A stretch of DNA of 64,000 bases, from assembly GCF_039614715.1 (NCBI RefSeq), contig NZ_CP154857.1, forward strand, positions 4,030,001 through 4,094,000, written 5' to 3'. This document shows positions 41,665-48,889 of this stretch, in pieces. The notes beneath the pieces were generated by a model, which did no database searches, was not told the DNA's origin, and worked only from the letters and a program-made list of their open reading frames with translations. How positions within the stretch are numbered: the first letter of the stretch is position 1; each line of letters opens with the position of its first letter. Source of the DNA: Microbacterium sp. AZCO (GTDB lineage: Bacteria > Actinomycetota > Actinomycetes > Actinomycetales > Microbacteriaceae). Made by a program: the position numbers and the translations under genes.

Positions 41665-41901
41665 TCAGTCGTCCTCGGACGACGTGGAACCCTCGCCTCC
41701 GGCGGTGGCCCTGTTCGTCGCGGCGGACGAGCCGGTCGTGTCGGCGGAGTCGTTCGAGAAGCCCTGGTCGGCATCGGCACGGGTCGGATCGGCCCCCTCC
41801 GCCTGCGAGGGCTTGCCGACCGCGCCGGAGCCTTCACCGGTGTTCGGGCGCTCGGGGTCCTCCCCCTCGGCCTGGCTCGGCTTGTCCTGGTTGTCGCTCA
41901 T
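41665..41901 (-). CDS. Small acidic disordered protein with repeated KPSQAEG motif
   Basis: This 78-residue protein is rich in Asp, Glu, Ser, Thr and Gly and lacks any hydrophobic core. It contains KPSQAEGEDPERP and, 22 residues later, KPSQAEGADPTRA, an internal repeat. The ATG at 41901 overlaps the stop of the SRPBCC gene by 4 nt (ATGA), which makes it a real coupled gene. No family is recognised. Such proteins in Microbacteriaceae are usually annotated as hypothetical. A stress-related, intrinsically disordered role is a guess. Confidence 0.75.
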   Translation of the reverse strand: MSDNQDKPSQAEGEDPERPNTGEGSGAVGKPSQAEGADPTRADADQGFSNDSADTTGSSAATNRATAGGEGSTSSEDD

Positions 41902-42488
41902 GGCAGGTCCCGGGTCGTGTCGTCGGTGCTGCTCGTGGTGCCGGTCGCACCGGTCGCGAACGTCGCACCGGTCGTGCCGGTCGTGCCGGTCGTGCCGGTC
42001 GTGCCGGTCGTGCCGCTGCTGGGCGACGCGCCCGCGCCCGGCTCGACATCGCCGCGCCAGGCGCCGGTCTCGACGCCGCGGCCCTCGATGTACTCCTTGA
42101 AGTTCTCGAGGTCCTTCTTCACGGCGTGCTGGGGGGCGTGCACGAGCGCGCCGAGCTTCTCGACGAGCCCCTCCGGGTCCCAGTCGATCTGCGCCGTCAC
42201 ACGCGTCTGGGTGTCGCCGAGGCGGTGGAAGGTCACGACGCCCGCGTGCGCGGTGTCGCCCCCGATGCTGCGCCACGCGACGCGCTCATCCGGATGCTGC
42301 TCGGTGATCTCGGCATCGAACTCGCGCTCGACGCCGCCGACCTTGACCTTCCAGTGGTTGTGGGTGTCATCGATCTGCGTGATCGACTCCACCTCCTGCA
42401 GGAAGTGCGGGAAGCTCTCGAACTGCGTCCACTGGTTGTACGCCGTCGTCAGGGGGACGTCGACATCGATGGTCTCTACGATCTGCAC
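41898..42488 (-). CDS. SRPBCC family protein (START-like) with Gly-Thr repeat tail
   Basis: This 196-residue protein has a SRPBCC/polyketide-cyclase-like fold over about residues 1-145 (VPLTTAYNQWTQFESFPHFLQEVESI; WRSIGGDTAHAGVVTFHRL; KDLENFKEYIEGRG). This pattern is typical of the YcnE/CoxG-like cyclase/dehydrase proteins found in stress clusters. The tail is low complexity: repeated Gly-Thr-Thr, encoded by five exact 9-nt repeats at 41971-42015. It starts at GTG 42488 with AAAGGA seven nt upstream. It diverges from a small protein gene at 42581. Confidence 0.85.
   Translation of the reverse strand: MQIVETIDVDVPLTTAYNQWTQFESFPHFLQEVESITQIDDTHNHWKVKVGGVEREFDAEITEQHPDERVAWRSIGGDTAHAGVVTFHRLGDTQTRVTAQIDWDPEGLVEKLGALVHAPQHAVKKDLENFKEYIEGRGVETGAWRGDVEPGAGASPSSGTTGTTGTTGTTGTTGATFATGATGTTSSTDDTTRDLP
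41971..42015 (-). repeat. Five exact 9-nt tandem repeats within the SRPBCC gene
   Basis: GTCGTGCCG on the plus strand repeats five times without change and encodes Gly-Thr-Thr units in the tail of the SRPBCC protein. The unit is a multiple of three, so copy-number slippage would change only the tail length. Confidence 0.9.
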
Positions 42489-42533
42489 GATCTGTTCCTT
42501 TCCTACGGGGGTGATTCATGAAGCGGTGCGGGT

Positions 42534-42574
42534 GTCAAGCCCGTGGGCGGATGCTGGGGCGCTGCGCCTACTGT
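42534..42574 (+). promoter_or_regulatory. GTCAAG-N29-TACTGT promoter, leaderless, divergent from SRPBCC gene
   Basis: GTCAAG at 42534-42539 is followed after 29 nt by TACTGT (42569-42574), and the ATG at 42581 is 6 nt further, which suggests leaderless translation. Read on the other strand the same element gives TTGACA (42538-42533), a consensus -35 box toward the SRPBCC gene. The same architecture recurs in several promoter regions of this window. Confidence 0.5.
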
Positions 42575-42580
42575 GCGGAC

Positions 42581-42919
42581 ATGCGCCACGTGACCTATGC
42601 CGAGAAGACCCTGTTCGTCGACGACACCCTCGCGGATCTCCTGATGGAGTACTCGCGACTCATCGCGGCGGCGGGCGAGAGCGACACCGTCGAGGTGCCT
42701 GCGGTGGGGGCCGATGGAAACGAGGTCCGTGCGACGTTCCTGCTGACGTCCTCCACGGTCCTCATGACGGAGACCACCTCTTCCGATCTGGACGTGCCCG
42801 CCGACGACGGCCTGGCCGCCGACCTCCGGAAGCGCATCCGCCGCGTCTCGGCGGTGAATGTCGCGCTCCCGGAGGACGGCGGCGATCAGGTCCGGATCAA
42901 CGAGGACGAGCTCAGCTGA
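42581..42919 (+). CDS. Hypothetical protein, 112 residues
   Basis: The protein begins MRHVTYAEKTLFVDDTLADLLMEYSRLIAAAGESDTVEVPAV and ends in an acidic tail. No known family is recognised; it looks like a small soluble alpha/beta protein. An in-frame ATG at 42518 would add 21 Cys-rich residues, but the -10-like TACTGT directly before 42581 favours the shorter leaderless form. It lies between the SRPBCC gene (divergent) and the DUF3618 gene (convergent, 19 bp away), inside the envelope/stress region. Confidence 0.75.
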   Translation: MRHVTYAEKTLFVDDTLADLLMEYSRLIAAAGESDTVEVPAVGADGNEVRATFLLTSSTVLMTETTSSDLDVPADDGLAADLRKRIRRVSAVNVALPEDGGDQVRINEDELS

Positions 42920-42938
42920 CGCCCGTGTCCGAGCCCCA

Positions 42939-43559
42939 CTACGTACCCGCCGCGGAGGTGCCCGTACCCGTGCCGGTCGTCGAGGAGGAGCCGCTGCTGC
43001 CGGCCGCCTGCTTGGTCTGATCGGCGACCGTCTGCCCGCTCGCCTTCGCCTCGTCCGCGACGTTGTGCGCAGCATCCTGTGCCGTCGTCTTGACCGAGTC
43101 GACCGCATCCTGCGCGGGCTCCTTGAGGTTCTGGCCGACCTCGCGGGCCGCGTCCTTCACCTCGTCCATCAGCGGCTGGGCCTTCTCCTCCACCTTCGCG
43201 GCGAGCTCGCGCTCCTTGTCCGACGCCGGGATGAGGGATGCCACGAGCAGGCCCGCGCCGAAGGCGATGAGTCCCGCGGCGAGGGGGTTGCCCTGCGCCT
43301 TGGCCTTGATGGCGTGACCCGCGTCCTCGACGCCGTGCGCGACCGAGTGGCCGGCGCCGGCGACCGACGACGACGCGTCGTCGGCTGCGCCCATGATGCG
43401 GTCCTTTACGCCGCCCAGGGCGTTGCGCACCTTGTTCTTCTGCCGGTCCACGATCTTCGAGGGTGTGACCTTGTCGGCGAGCGCGTCCACGTCCTGACCG
43501 AGCTCTCGGCGGGTCTCCTCGATGTTCGCGCGGATCTCTTCCGGTGACTGAGTGCTCAT
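42939..43559 (-). CDS. DUF3618 family membrane-associated protein
   Basis: This 206-residue protein starts with the DUF3618 signature (SPEEIRANIEETRRELGQDVDALADKV, then RNALGGVKDR). It has one membrane helix (NPLAAGLIAFGAGLLVASLIPAS, about residues 91-113) and a long C-terminal amphipathic helical stretch rich in Ala, Asp and Lys. The tail is Ser/Gly/Thr-rich. DUF3618 proteins co-occur with holin-X-like proteins in Actinobacteria; their function is not established. GAGGAG precedes the ATG, which overlaps the stop of the holin-like gene by 4 nt. It is the third gene of the leftward operon starting at 44808. Confidence 0.9.
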   Translation of the reverse strand: MSTQSPEEIRANIEETRRELGQDVDALADKVTPSKIVDRQKNKVRNALGGVKDRIMGAADDASSSVAGAGHSVAHGVEDAGHAIKAKAQGNPLAAGLIAFGAGLLVASLIPASDKERELAAKVEEKAQPLMDEVKDAAREVGQNLKEPAQDAVDSVKTTAQDAAHNVADEAKASGQTVADQTKQAAGSSGSSSTTGTGTGTSAAGT

Positions 43560-44035
43560 CGGTTCTCCTCATTCCTCTTCAGCGCCTCGGGGATCTCCTT
43601 CAATGTGTCCACCGTCTGGGGCGCGCCCTGGACTTCCTTGATCTTGTTGCGGCCGACCACCAGCAGGATCGCCGCGACGATCCCCCAGAGGACGGCGACG
43701 ACGAGGGCTCCCAGCCATCCGTTGTCGAAGAGCGACCCGAGGCCCCACCAAAGCGCGATCGACAGGAAGAGGACCGTCAGGTGGCCGGCGTACGCGCCGA
43801 CGCCCATCATGGCTCCCGCCTTCGCGGTGGTCTTGGCCGATTCGCGCAGCTCCGCCTTGGCGAGCTCGAGCTCCTGACGCATCAGCCGGGACATGTCGCC
43901 GGTGACCTGGCCGACGAGGTCGCCGAGCGACGTGGTCGCCGCCTGGACCTCCGAGGGCGTCTCGTCGCCGCTCAGCGCGGGCGACGAGGCCGGGGCCGGA
44001 TCGACCCTCCGTCCGGCCGGCATCTGGTTGGTCAT
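43556..44035 (-). CDS. Phage holin family (actinobacterial holin-X, DUF1469-like) membrane protein
   Basis: This 159-residue protein has a helical N-terminal part (TTSLGDLVGQVTGDMSRLMRQELELAKAELRES) and two membrane helices (GAYAGHLTVLFLSIALWWGL and GALVVAVLWGIVAAILLVVG, about residues 75-130). This is the layout of the chromosomal actinobacterial holin-X family, which despite its name is not phage-borne. It is probably an envelope or stress protein. Both ends overlap neighbouring genes by 4 nt. Confidence 0.88.
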   Translation of the reverse strand: MTNQMPAGRRVDPAPASSPALSGDETPSEVQAATTSLGDLVGQVTGDMSRLMRQELELAKAELRESAKTTAKAGAMMGVGAYAGHLTVLFLSIALWWGLGSLFDNGWLGALVVAVLWGIVAAILLVVGRNKIKEVQGAPQTVDTLKEIPEALKRNEENR

Positions 44036-44808
44036 CCGTCCTCCCCGGATCGATAGAGCGGGTCGCGGGATTCGTCGGCGACGCCGGTCGTGGCGTCGTA
44101 GATGGGAGTCCCGACCTCGTCGGTCGTCGCACCCGATGCGGCGCCGGTTCCGTAGGTGCCGGCCGAGCCGTAGGCTGCGCCGGTCCCGTAGCTCGGCTCG
44201 GTTCCGTACGTCGCACCGGTCCGGTAGCCGGTCGTCGGGTAGGACCCGTCCCCCGTGTAGCGGCTCGCACCGCCGTCATCGGGCTGACCGGCGGCCAGCG
44301 ACCGCGTGAGTCGTCCGACCACGACGCCCGCGAGGGCGGCGGCGGCGAGGAACACGACGGGGCGGCGGCGCGCATAGCGCTTGACCTCGTCGATGACCCC
44401 CTCCGGGCCGCGGGAACCGAGCCAGGATGCGGCGCCCTCGAGGCGCTGCGACACCTGCCGCACCACGTCGCTCGCAACGCCGTTGTCGGTGCTCGAGTCC
44501 GCCATGCCGCGCAGTTCGCTGCCCGCGGACCGCAGTCCGTCGGCGAGCTTCTGCTGGCGCTGTGAAGCCTGATCGCTGAGCTCGTAGCGTGTCTGGTGGT
44601 AGAGACTCGACAGCTGCGTGCGTGCTTCGCGGCCGACCTCCTTGGCCTCCGACTTGGCCGTGTCCACGACGCCCGCGGCTTCCTGCTTCGCGGTGTCGAC
44701 GACGTCGCCCGCGGAGGGCGTGCCGGTGTTGGGGGTGCTTCCTGTCGGCGAGGTTGTGGTCGGGTACGTCGACCCGCCCGTGTGCAGCGTGTCATGAGTG
44801 TCCGACAT
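44032..44808 (-). CDS. Hypothetical envelope protein with helical core, one membrane helix and Gly/Tyr repeat tail
   Basis: This 258-residue protein has a Thr/Ser/Gly/Pro-rich start, a long Ala/Glu/Lys/Gln-rich helical section (AKQEAAGVVDTAKSEAKEVGREARTQL), one membrane helix (RRRPVVFLAAAALAGVVVGRLT, about residue 165) and a Gly/Tyr/Thr tail with repeated YGTG/YGTE/YGSA units. No named family is recognised, but the design matches proteins encoded beside DUF3618 and holin-X genes in Actinobacteria. AAGGGAG lies 5 nt before the ATG. It heads the three-gene leftward operon. Confidence 0.82.
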   Translation of the reverse strand: MSDTHDTLHTGGSTYPTTTSPTGSTPNTGTPSAGDVVDTAKQEAAGVVDTAKSEAKEVGREARTQLSSLYHQTRYELSDQASQRQQKLADGLRSAGSELRGMADSSTDNGVASDVVRQVSQRLEGAASWLGSRGPEGVIDEVKRYARRRPVVFLAAAALAGVVVGRLTRSLAAGQPDDGGASRYTGDGSYPTTGYRTGATYGTEPSYGTGAAYGSAGTYGTGAASGATTDEVGTPIYDATTGVADESRDPLYRSGEDG

Positions 44809-44971
44809 CGCCACTCCCTTCGATTCGTTCGCGGCCGCGGTCGACCACGTCCGTTCCAGTGAAACCCCGGGTTCCCTCGTCTGCGCGGGGCTTGCGCCCC
44901 CGGGGGGACCTGTGGCATACCCGCGCGTGGGCCGGGGTCGCTTCGTCGAATTGCCATGCGGGCGCAGGACC

Positions 44972-45010
44972 GTCAAGCCCCTGCCCCTCGTCGCGCGGGG
45001 GTCCTAGCGT
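44972..45010 (+). promoter_or_regulatory. GTCAAG-N27-TAGCGT promoter-like element
   Basis: GTCAAG (44972-44977) and TAGCGT (45005-45010) are 27 nt apart, upstream of the 36-aa membrane peptide gene (ATG at 45056) in a divergent promoter region. The spacing matches the elements at 42534, 50131, 54359 and 56652. Confidence 0.5.
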
Positions 45011-45055
45011 GGCCAGCGCACGGAGGGAGACCGGCCATCGCGGAGGGAGAGCGTC

Positions 45056-45166
45056 ATGGAACCTGCAGCGGATCGCCTCGCACGGCGCACGATGTTCTGG
45101 GCGTGGGTGGTGATCATCGCGGGAGGACTCGTGGTCATGATCGTCCTGCCGCTCGTCGGGAGGTGA
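45056..45166 (+). CDS. Small single-span membrane peptide (36 aa)
   Basis: This short gene encodes MEPAADRLARRTMFWAWVVI followed by a hydrophobic run and a short basic end, so it has one membrane helix. GGAGGGAG lies 5 nt before the ATG. It ends 7 nt before the DUF6766 gene in the same direction. The distance and ribosome site support it as a real gene. Its function is unknown, perhaps a partner of the DUF6766 protein. Confidence 0.7.
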   Translation: MEPAADRLARRTMFWAWVVIIAGGLVVMIVLPLVGR

Positions 45167-45173
45167 TGGGCGG

Positions 45174-45851
45174 ATGAAGCGCTTCCTGCGGGACAGCGGG
45201 CTGAGCCTGTTCTTCCTCGTGATCTTCCTCGCCGCGATCATCGGCCAGGCCTTCGCCGGCCTCGCGAACCAGAACGAAGAGCTCGCGATGCACGGGCAGC
45301 CGCCGATGGGATTCCTCGACTTCGTGACCTCGTCGGACTTCCTCGTCGACGTGGCGGAGAACTGGCAGTCGGAGTTCCTGCAGTTCTTCCTCTTCATCCT
45401 CGCGACGATCTGGCTCATCCAGAAGGGCTCGCCCGAATCGAAGAAGCCCGGCGACGAAGGGGTCGGCTCCGACGAGGAGCAGTACGTGGGCGAGTATGCG
45501 CTGGCGGATTCGCCTCGCTGGGCCAGGGACACGGGTCTGCGGGGCTGGCTGTACTCCAATTCGCTTCTCATCGCGATGGGCACGATCTTCCTGCTGTCGT
45601 GGCTCGCCCAGTCGCTCGCCGGCGTCGTGGTCGCCAATGAGGAGAACGCCCAGCACGGCATGCCCGATGAGACATGGGCCCAGTACGTCGTGTCGCCCGA
45701 GTTCTGGAATCGCACGCTGCAGAACTGGCAGTCCGAGTTCCTGGCCGTCGGGTCCATGGTCGCGTTCTCGGTCTACCTCCGCCAGCGAGGGTCCAGCGAG
45801 TCGAAGCCGGTGGGTGCGCCCCACCACAAGAGCTCGGTGTCGTCGGAGTGA
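45174..45851 (+). CDS. DUF6766 family membrane protein with internal duplication
   Basis: This 225-residue protein consists of two similar halves. Each has a membrane helix, an NEE...HG loop, a helix with the shared NWQSEFL motif and a second membrane segment (IGQAFAGLANQNEELAMHG ... AENWQSEFLQFF; LAQSLAGVVVANEENAQHG ... LQNWQSEFLAVG). Four membrane spans are expected. DUF6766 proteins are common in bacterial stress regions and have no known function. The stop overlaps the GTG of the next gene (GTGA). Confidence 0.88.
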   Translation: MKRFLRDSGLSLFFLVIFLAAIIGQAFAGLANQNEELAMHGQPPMGFLDFVTSSDFLVDVAENWQSEFLQFFLFILATIWLIQKGSPESKKPGDEGVGSDEEQYVGEYALADSPRWARDTGLRGWLYSNSLLIAMGTIFLLSWLAQSLAGVVVANEENAQHGMPDETWAQYVVSPEFWNRTLQNWQSEFLAVGSMVAFSVYLRQRGSSESKPVGAPHHKSSVSSE

Positions 45852-46822
45852 CGGTGCCGCGGCTGGGCTTCCATGCCTCACACGAGCAGTTCGCCCCCTC
45901 GCGCCTCCTGACGCTCGTGCGCCAGGCGGAAGCGGCGGGCTTCGACGTCGCGATGAGCTCCGATCACTTCGCGCCGTGGGGCCTGGCCCAGGGGCAGTCC
46001 GGGTTCTCGTGGGGATGGCTCGGCGCAGCCCTCGCCACGACGTCGTTCCCGATCGGGGTCGTGACGGCGCCCGGTCAGCGCATGCACCCGGCGATCGTCG
46101 CGCAAGCGACGGCGACGCTCGAGGAGATGTTCCCCGGCCGGTTCTGGGCGGCGCTCGGCAGCGGCGAAGCCGTCAACGAGCACATCACGGGTGATGTGTG
46201 GCCGTCGAAGCCCGAGCGCGAGCAGCGCCTCCGGGAGTCGGTCGAGGTCATGCGCGCGCTGCTCGCGGGTGAGCGCGTCGACCACGACGGCGCCGTGCGG
46301 GTGCACGACGCCCGCGTCTGGACGCGCCCTGCCGAGCCGCCGCCCCTCCGCGCGGCCGCCGTCGGACCCGCGACGGCGGCGTGGGCGGCCGGGTGGGCGG
46401 ACGGGCTCGTGACGGTCGGCCGCGATGCGCGGGCACTCGCCGAGGTGCTCGCCGCGTGGCGGCACGCCGGCGGCACGGGTCCCGTCGCCGTTCAAGTGCA
46501 CGTGAGCCTCGCCGGCACCGACGATGAGGCGCTCGGAATCGCGGCGGAGCAGTGGCGGCAGGCCACCGCGCCGGGCGACGTCATGTGGGACCTCGAGCAG
46601 CCGGAGGACTTCGACGCCGCCGCGAACCCCGGCGACGAGGACGCCCTCCGTGCGGGCGTGCTCGTCGGCTCGGACGCGCGCGCGATGGCCGAGAGTCTCG
46701 CCGAGATCGTCGGCGTGGGGTTCGACGAGGTCTACCTCCACCACGTCGGCCTCGATCAGGACCGGTTCCTCGAGCGTGCCCGGGACGAGCTGCTCCCCGC
46801 GCTGCGGGAGGCGACGGCATGA
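45848..46822 (+). CDS. LLM-class flavin-dependent oxidoreductase (TIGR03885-like)
   Basis: This 324-residue luciferase-like (beta/alpha)8 flavoprotein has LGFHASHEQFAPSRLLTLVRQAEAAGFD, SSDHFAPWGLAQGQSGFSWGWLGAAL, VTAPGQRMHPAIVAQATATLEEMFPGRFWAALGSGE and NEHI. The SDHF/SGE pattern fits the TIGR03885 group, which I recall as non-F420 and usually encoded next to an alpha-amylase/trehalose synthase-like gene, as it is here. The GTG at 45848 overlaps the DUF6766 stop; GTG 45854 is an alternative. Its substrate is unknown. Confidence 0.86.
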   Translation: MTVPRLGFHASHEQFAPSRLLTLVRQAEAAGFDVAMSSDHFAPWGLAQGQSGFSWGWLGAALATTSFPIGVVTAPGQRMHPAIVAQATATLEEMFPGRFWAALGSGEAVNEHITGDVWPSKPEREQRLRESVEVMRALLAGERVDHDGAVRVHDARVWTRPAEPPPLRAAAVGPATAAWAAGWADGLVTVGRDARALAEVLAAWRHAGGTGPVAVQVHVSLAGTDDEALGIAAEQWRQATAPGDVMWDLEQPEDFDAAANPGDEDALRAGVLVGSDARAMAESLAEIVGVGFDEVYLHHVGLDQDRFLERARDELLPALREATA

Positions 46823-48480
46823 GGATGTCGGACACGGGCGACCTGTGGTGGCGCAACGCCGTCGTCTACTGCCTCGACGTCGAGACGTTCCGCGACTCCG
46901 ACGGCGACGGCATCGGCGACTTCACGGGCCTCACGCAGTCCATCGGCTACCTCGAGCAGCTCGGTGTCACGTGCGTCTGGCTCATGCCCTTCTATCCGAC
47001 GCCCGACCGCGACGACGGCTACGACATCAGCGACTTCTACGGCGTCGATCCGCGTCTCGGGAGTCTCGGCGACATGGTCGAGTTCGTCCGCACGGCGCGG
47101 AGCCGCGGCATCCGCACCATCATCGACCTCGTCGTGAACCACACGTCCGACCGGCATCCCTGGTTCCAGCAGGCCAAGCGCTCGCGCAACTCGCGGTTCC
47201 GGGACTACTACGTGTGGCGGGACCGGCCGACGCGCAACGCGAAGAACACGGTGTTCCCCGGCGAGGAGAAGAGCATCTGGGAGTGGGAGCCCAAGACCGA
47301 GCAGTTCTACATGCACTCCTTCTACAGGCACCAGCCCGACCTCAATCTCGCCGAGCCCCGCGTCCGCGACGAGATCTCGAAGATCGTCGCGTTCTGGCTG
47401 CAGCTCGGGGTGGCCGGGTTCCGCATCGACGCCGTCCCGTTCCTGCTCGCGCAGCCCGGCGCGCCCGACGTCGCCGATCCGCACGAGTTCCTGCGCGACC
47501 TGAAGCGGTTCGTCCGCCGCCGGTCGAGCGAGGCGATGCTCCTCGGCGAGGTCGCACTGCCCCACGACCAGCAGCTCGACTACTTCGGCGGGGGTGACGG
47601 GAGCGAGCTCGATGCCCAGTTCGACTTCACGCTCATGAACGCCGTGTACCTGGCGATGGTGCGCGGCACGGCGGAGCCCATCGCGCGTGCGCTCGCCTCT
47701 CGGCCCGCGACGCACGAGCCGGCGACGTGGGGCAACTTCCTGCGCAATCACGATGAGCTCACCCTGCACCTCCTCACGCCCGATGAGCGGCACGACGTCT
47801 TCGACGCGCTCGCCCCCGACCCCGCCCAGCGGGTCTACGACCGTGGCATCATCCGTCGCCTCGCCCCGATGCTCGACAGCGACCCCCGCCGCCTGCGGCT
47901 CGCCTACAGCCTCCTCTTCTCGCTGCCCGGTGCCCCCGTCCTCTACTACGGAGAGGAGATCGGCATGGGGGAGAACCCCGCCGAGCCGGGACGCTACGCG
48001 GTGCGAACGCCGATGCAGTGGTCGCCCGGCCGCAACGGCGGCTTCTCCTCGGCGCGGCCGTCACGGCTGCCGGGCGCCATCCCGTCCGACGGATACGCAC
48101 CCGCCCACGTCAACGTGCGCGACCAGCACATGGATCCCGGGTCGCTCTTCTACTTCATCCAGGCGCTCATCGCCCGCTACCGCACGACGCCCGAGATCGG
48201 CTGGGGCGACGTCCGCGTGCTCGAGCACGAGACCCCGGCGGTGCTCGCGCACGTGGTGAGCGTCAATGGGAGCGGCGGCCTGCTCGCGCTGCACAATCTG
48301 GCCTCGGTGCCCGCCACGGTGCGGCTGCCGTCCGGCCGTGACCTGGGCGGCCAGGAGCTCACCGACCTGCTCCACCCGCGCGAGATCCCCCTCGATCCCG
48401 ACGGTCCGACGGACGTCGAGCTCGACGGGTTCGGCTTCCGCTGGCTCCAGATCACCCCGCCCGACGGCGCGGTCGTCTGA
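46819..48480 (+). CDS. GH13 alpha-amylase family protein (trehalose synthase-like)
   Basis: This 553-residue protein has the GH13 residues in GFRIDAVPFL (nucleophile, about 203), LLGEVALP (acid/base, about 243) and FLRNHDELTLHLL (about 311). The YGVDPRLGSLGDMVEFVR, DLVVNHTSDRHPWFQ and NLAEPRVRDEI segments and a C-terminal beta domain resemble trehalose synthase (GH13_16) proteins. It may act as a maltose/trehalose isomerase or hydrolase. The ATG overlaps the oxidoreductase stop by 4 nt, so the two enzymes are made together. The 3' end overlaps the convergent gene by 29 nt. Confidence 0.86.
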   Translation: MRMSDTGDLWWRNAVVYCLDVETFRDSDGDGIGDFTGLTQSIGYLEQLGVTCVWLMPFYPTPDRDDGYDISDFYGVDPRLGSLGDMVEFVRTARSRGIRTIIDLVVNHTSDRHPWFQQAKRSRNSRFRDYYVWRDRPTRNAKNTVFPGEEKSIWEWEPKTEQFYMHSFYRHQPDLNLAEPRVRDEISKIVAFWLQLGVAGFRIDAVPFLLAQPGAPDVADPHEFLRDLKRFVRRRSSEAMLLGEVALPHDQQLDYFGGGDGSELDAQFDFTLMNAVYLAMVRGTAEPIARALASRPATHEPATWGNFLRNHDELTLHLLTPDERHDVFDALAPDPAQRVYDRGIIRRLAPMLDSDPRRLRLAYSLLFSLPGAPVLYYGEEIGMGENPAEPGRYAVRTPMQWSPGRNGGFSSARPSRLPGAIPSDGYAPAHVNVRDQHMDPGSLFYFIQALIARYRTTPEIGWGDVRVLEHETPAVLAHVVSVNGSGGLLALHNLASVPATVRLPSGRDLGGQELTDLLHPREIPLDPDGPTDVELDGFGFRWLQITPPDGAVV

Positions 48481-48889
48481 CAGAGGAGGGATGCCGCGCC
48501 GCAGCCATGCGCGCGACCACGAGGGCAGCCGCTCCCGCAGCGAGAAGCACCCCCTGATCCGTCAGCGTGGCGCCGAAGGGGAGCAGGCCGAAGAGGTGCG
48601 GGTCGAGCGTGACCAGCGCGCCGGCGGCCAGCATCCCGATGCCGACGTGACCGAGGGTGCGCGCGAGGCGGGCAGGATCGTTCTCGAGCACGCGTCGTGC
48701 GAGCACGACCGCCGCGAGGAGGCGCCCGGCGTCGGCGAGGGAGTCCGAGGTCGACAACCCGAGGAGCACGGAGTCGCCGGGGAGCACCCCGGCGAAGGCG
48801 AGCGCGGCCGCCGCGGCGAACAGCGCGACCGCCACGCGGCGCACCGTCGCGGCGGCGATGAGGACCGCCTCGTCGTGGTGGGTGCTCAT
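48452..48889 (-). CDS. Hypothetical membrane protein, four spans
   Basis: This 145-residue protein has about four hydrophobic segments (VRRVAVALFAAAAALAFAGVL; AGRLLAAVVLARRVL; LGHVGIGMLAAGALVTL; LTDQGVLLAAGAAALVVARM). No family is recognised. The ATG at 48889 has GGAGG upstream and overlaps the P450 stop by 4 nt, so it is coupled to the P450. Its end runs 29 nt into the convergent GH13 gene, but the membrane pattern and ribosome site support it. Confidence 0.75.
   Translation of the reverse strand: MSTHHDEAVLIAAATVRRVAVALFAAAAALAFAGVLPGDSVLLGLSTSDSLADAGRLLAAVVLARRVLENDPARLARTLGHVGIGMLAAGALVTLDPHLFGLLPFGATLTDQGVLLAAGAAALVVARMAAARHPSSVRRPRRRAG

Noticed and set aside
43556..44035. Phage holin as a sign of a prophage
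   Set aside because: The family is a chromosomal actinobacterial membrane protein. No integrase, capsid, lysin or attachment repeat is nearby.
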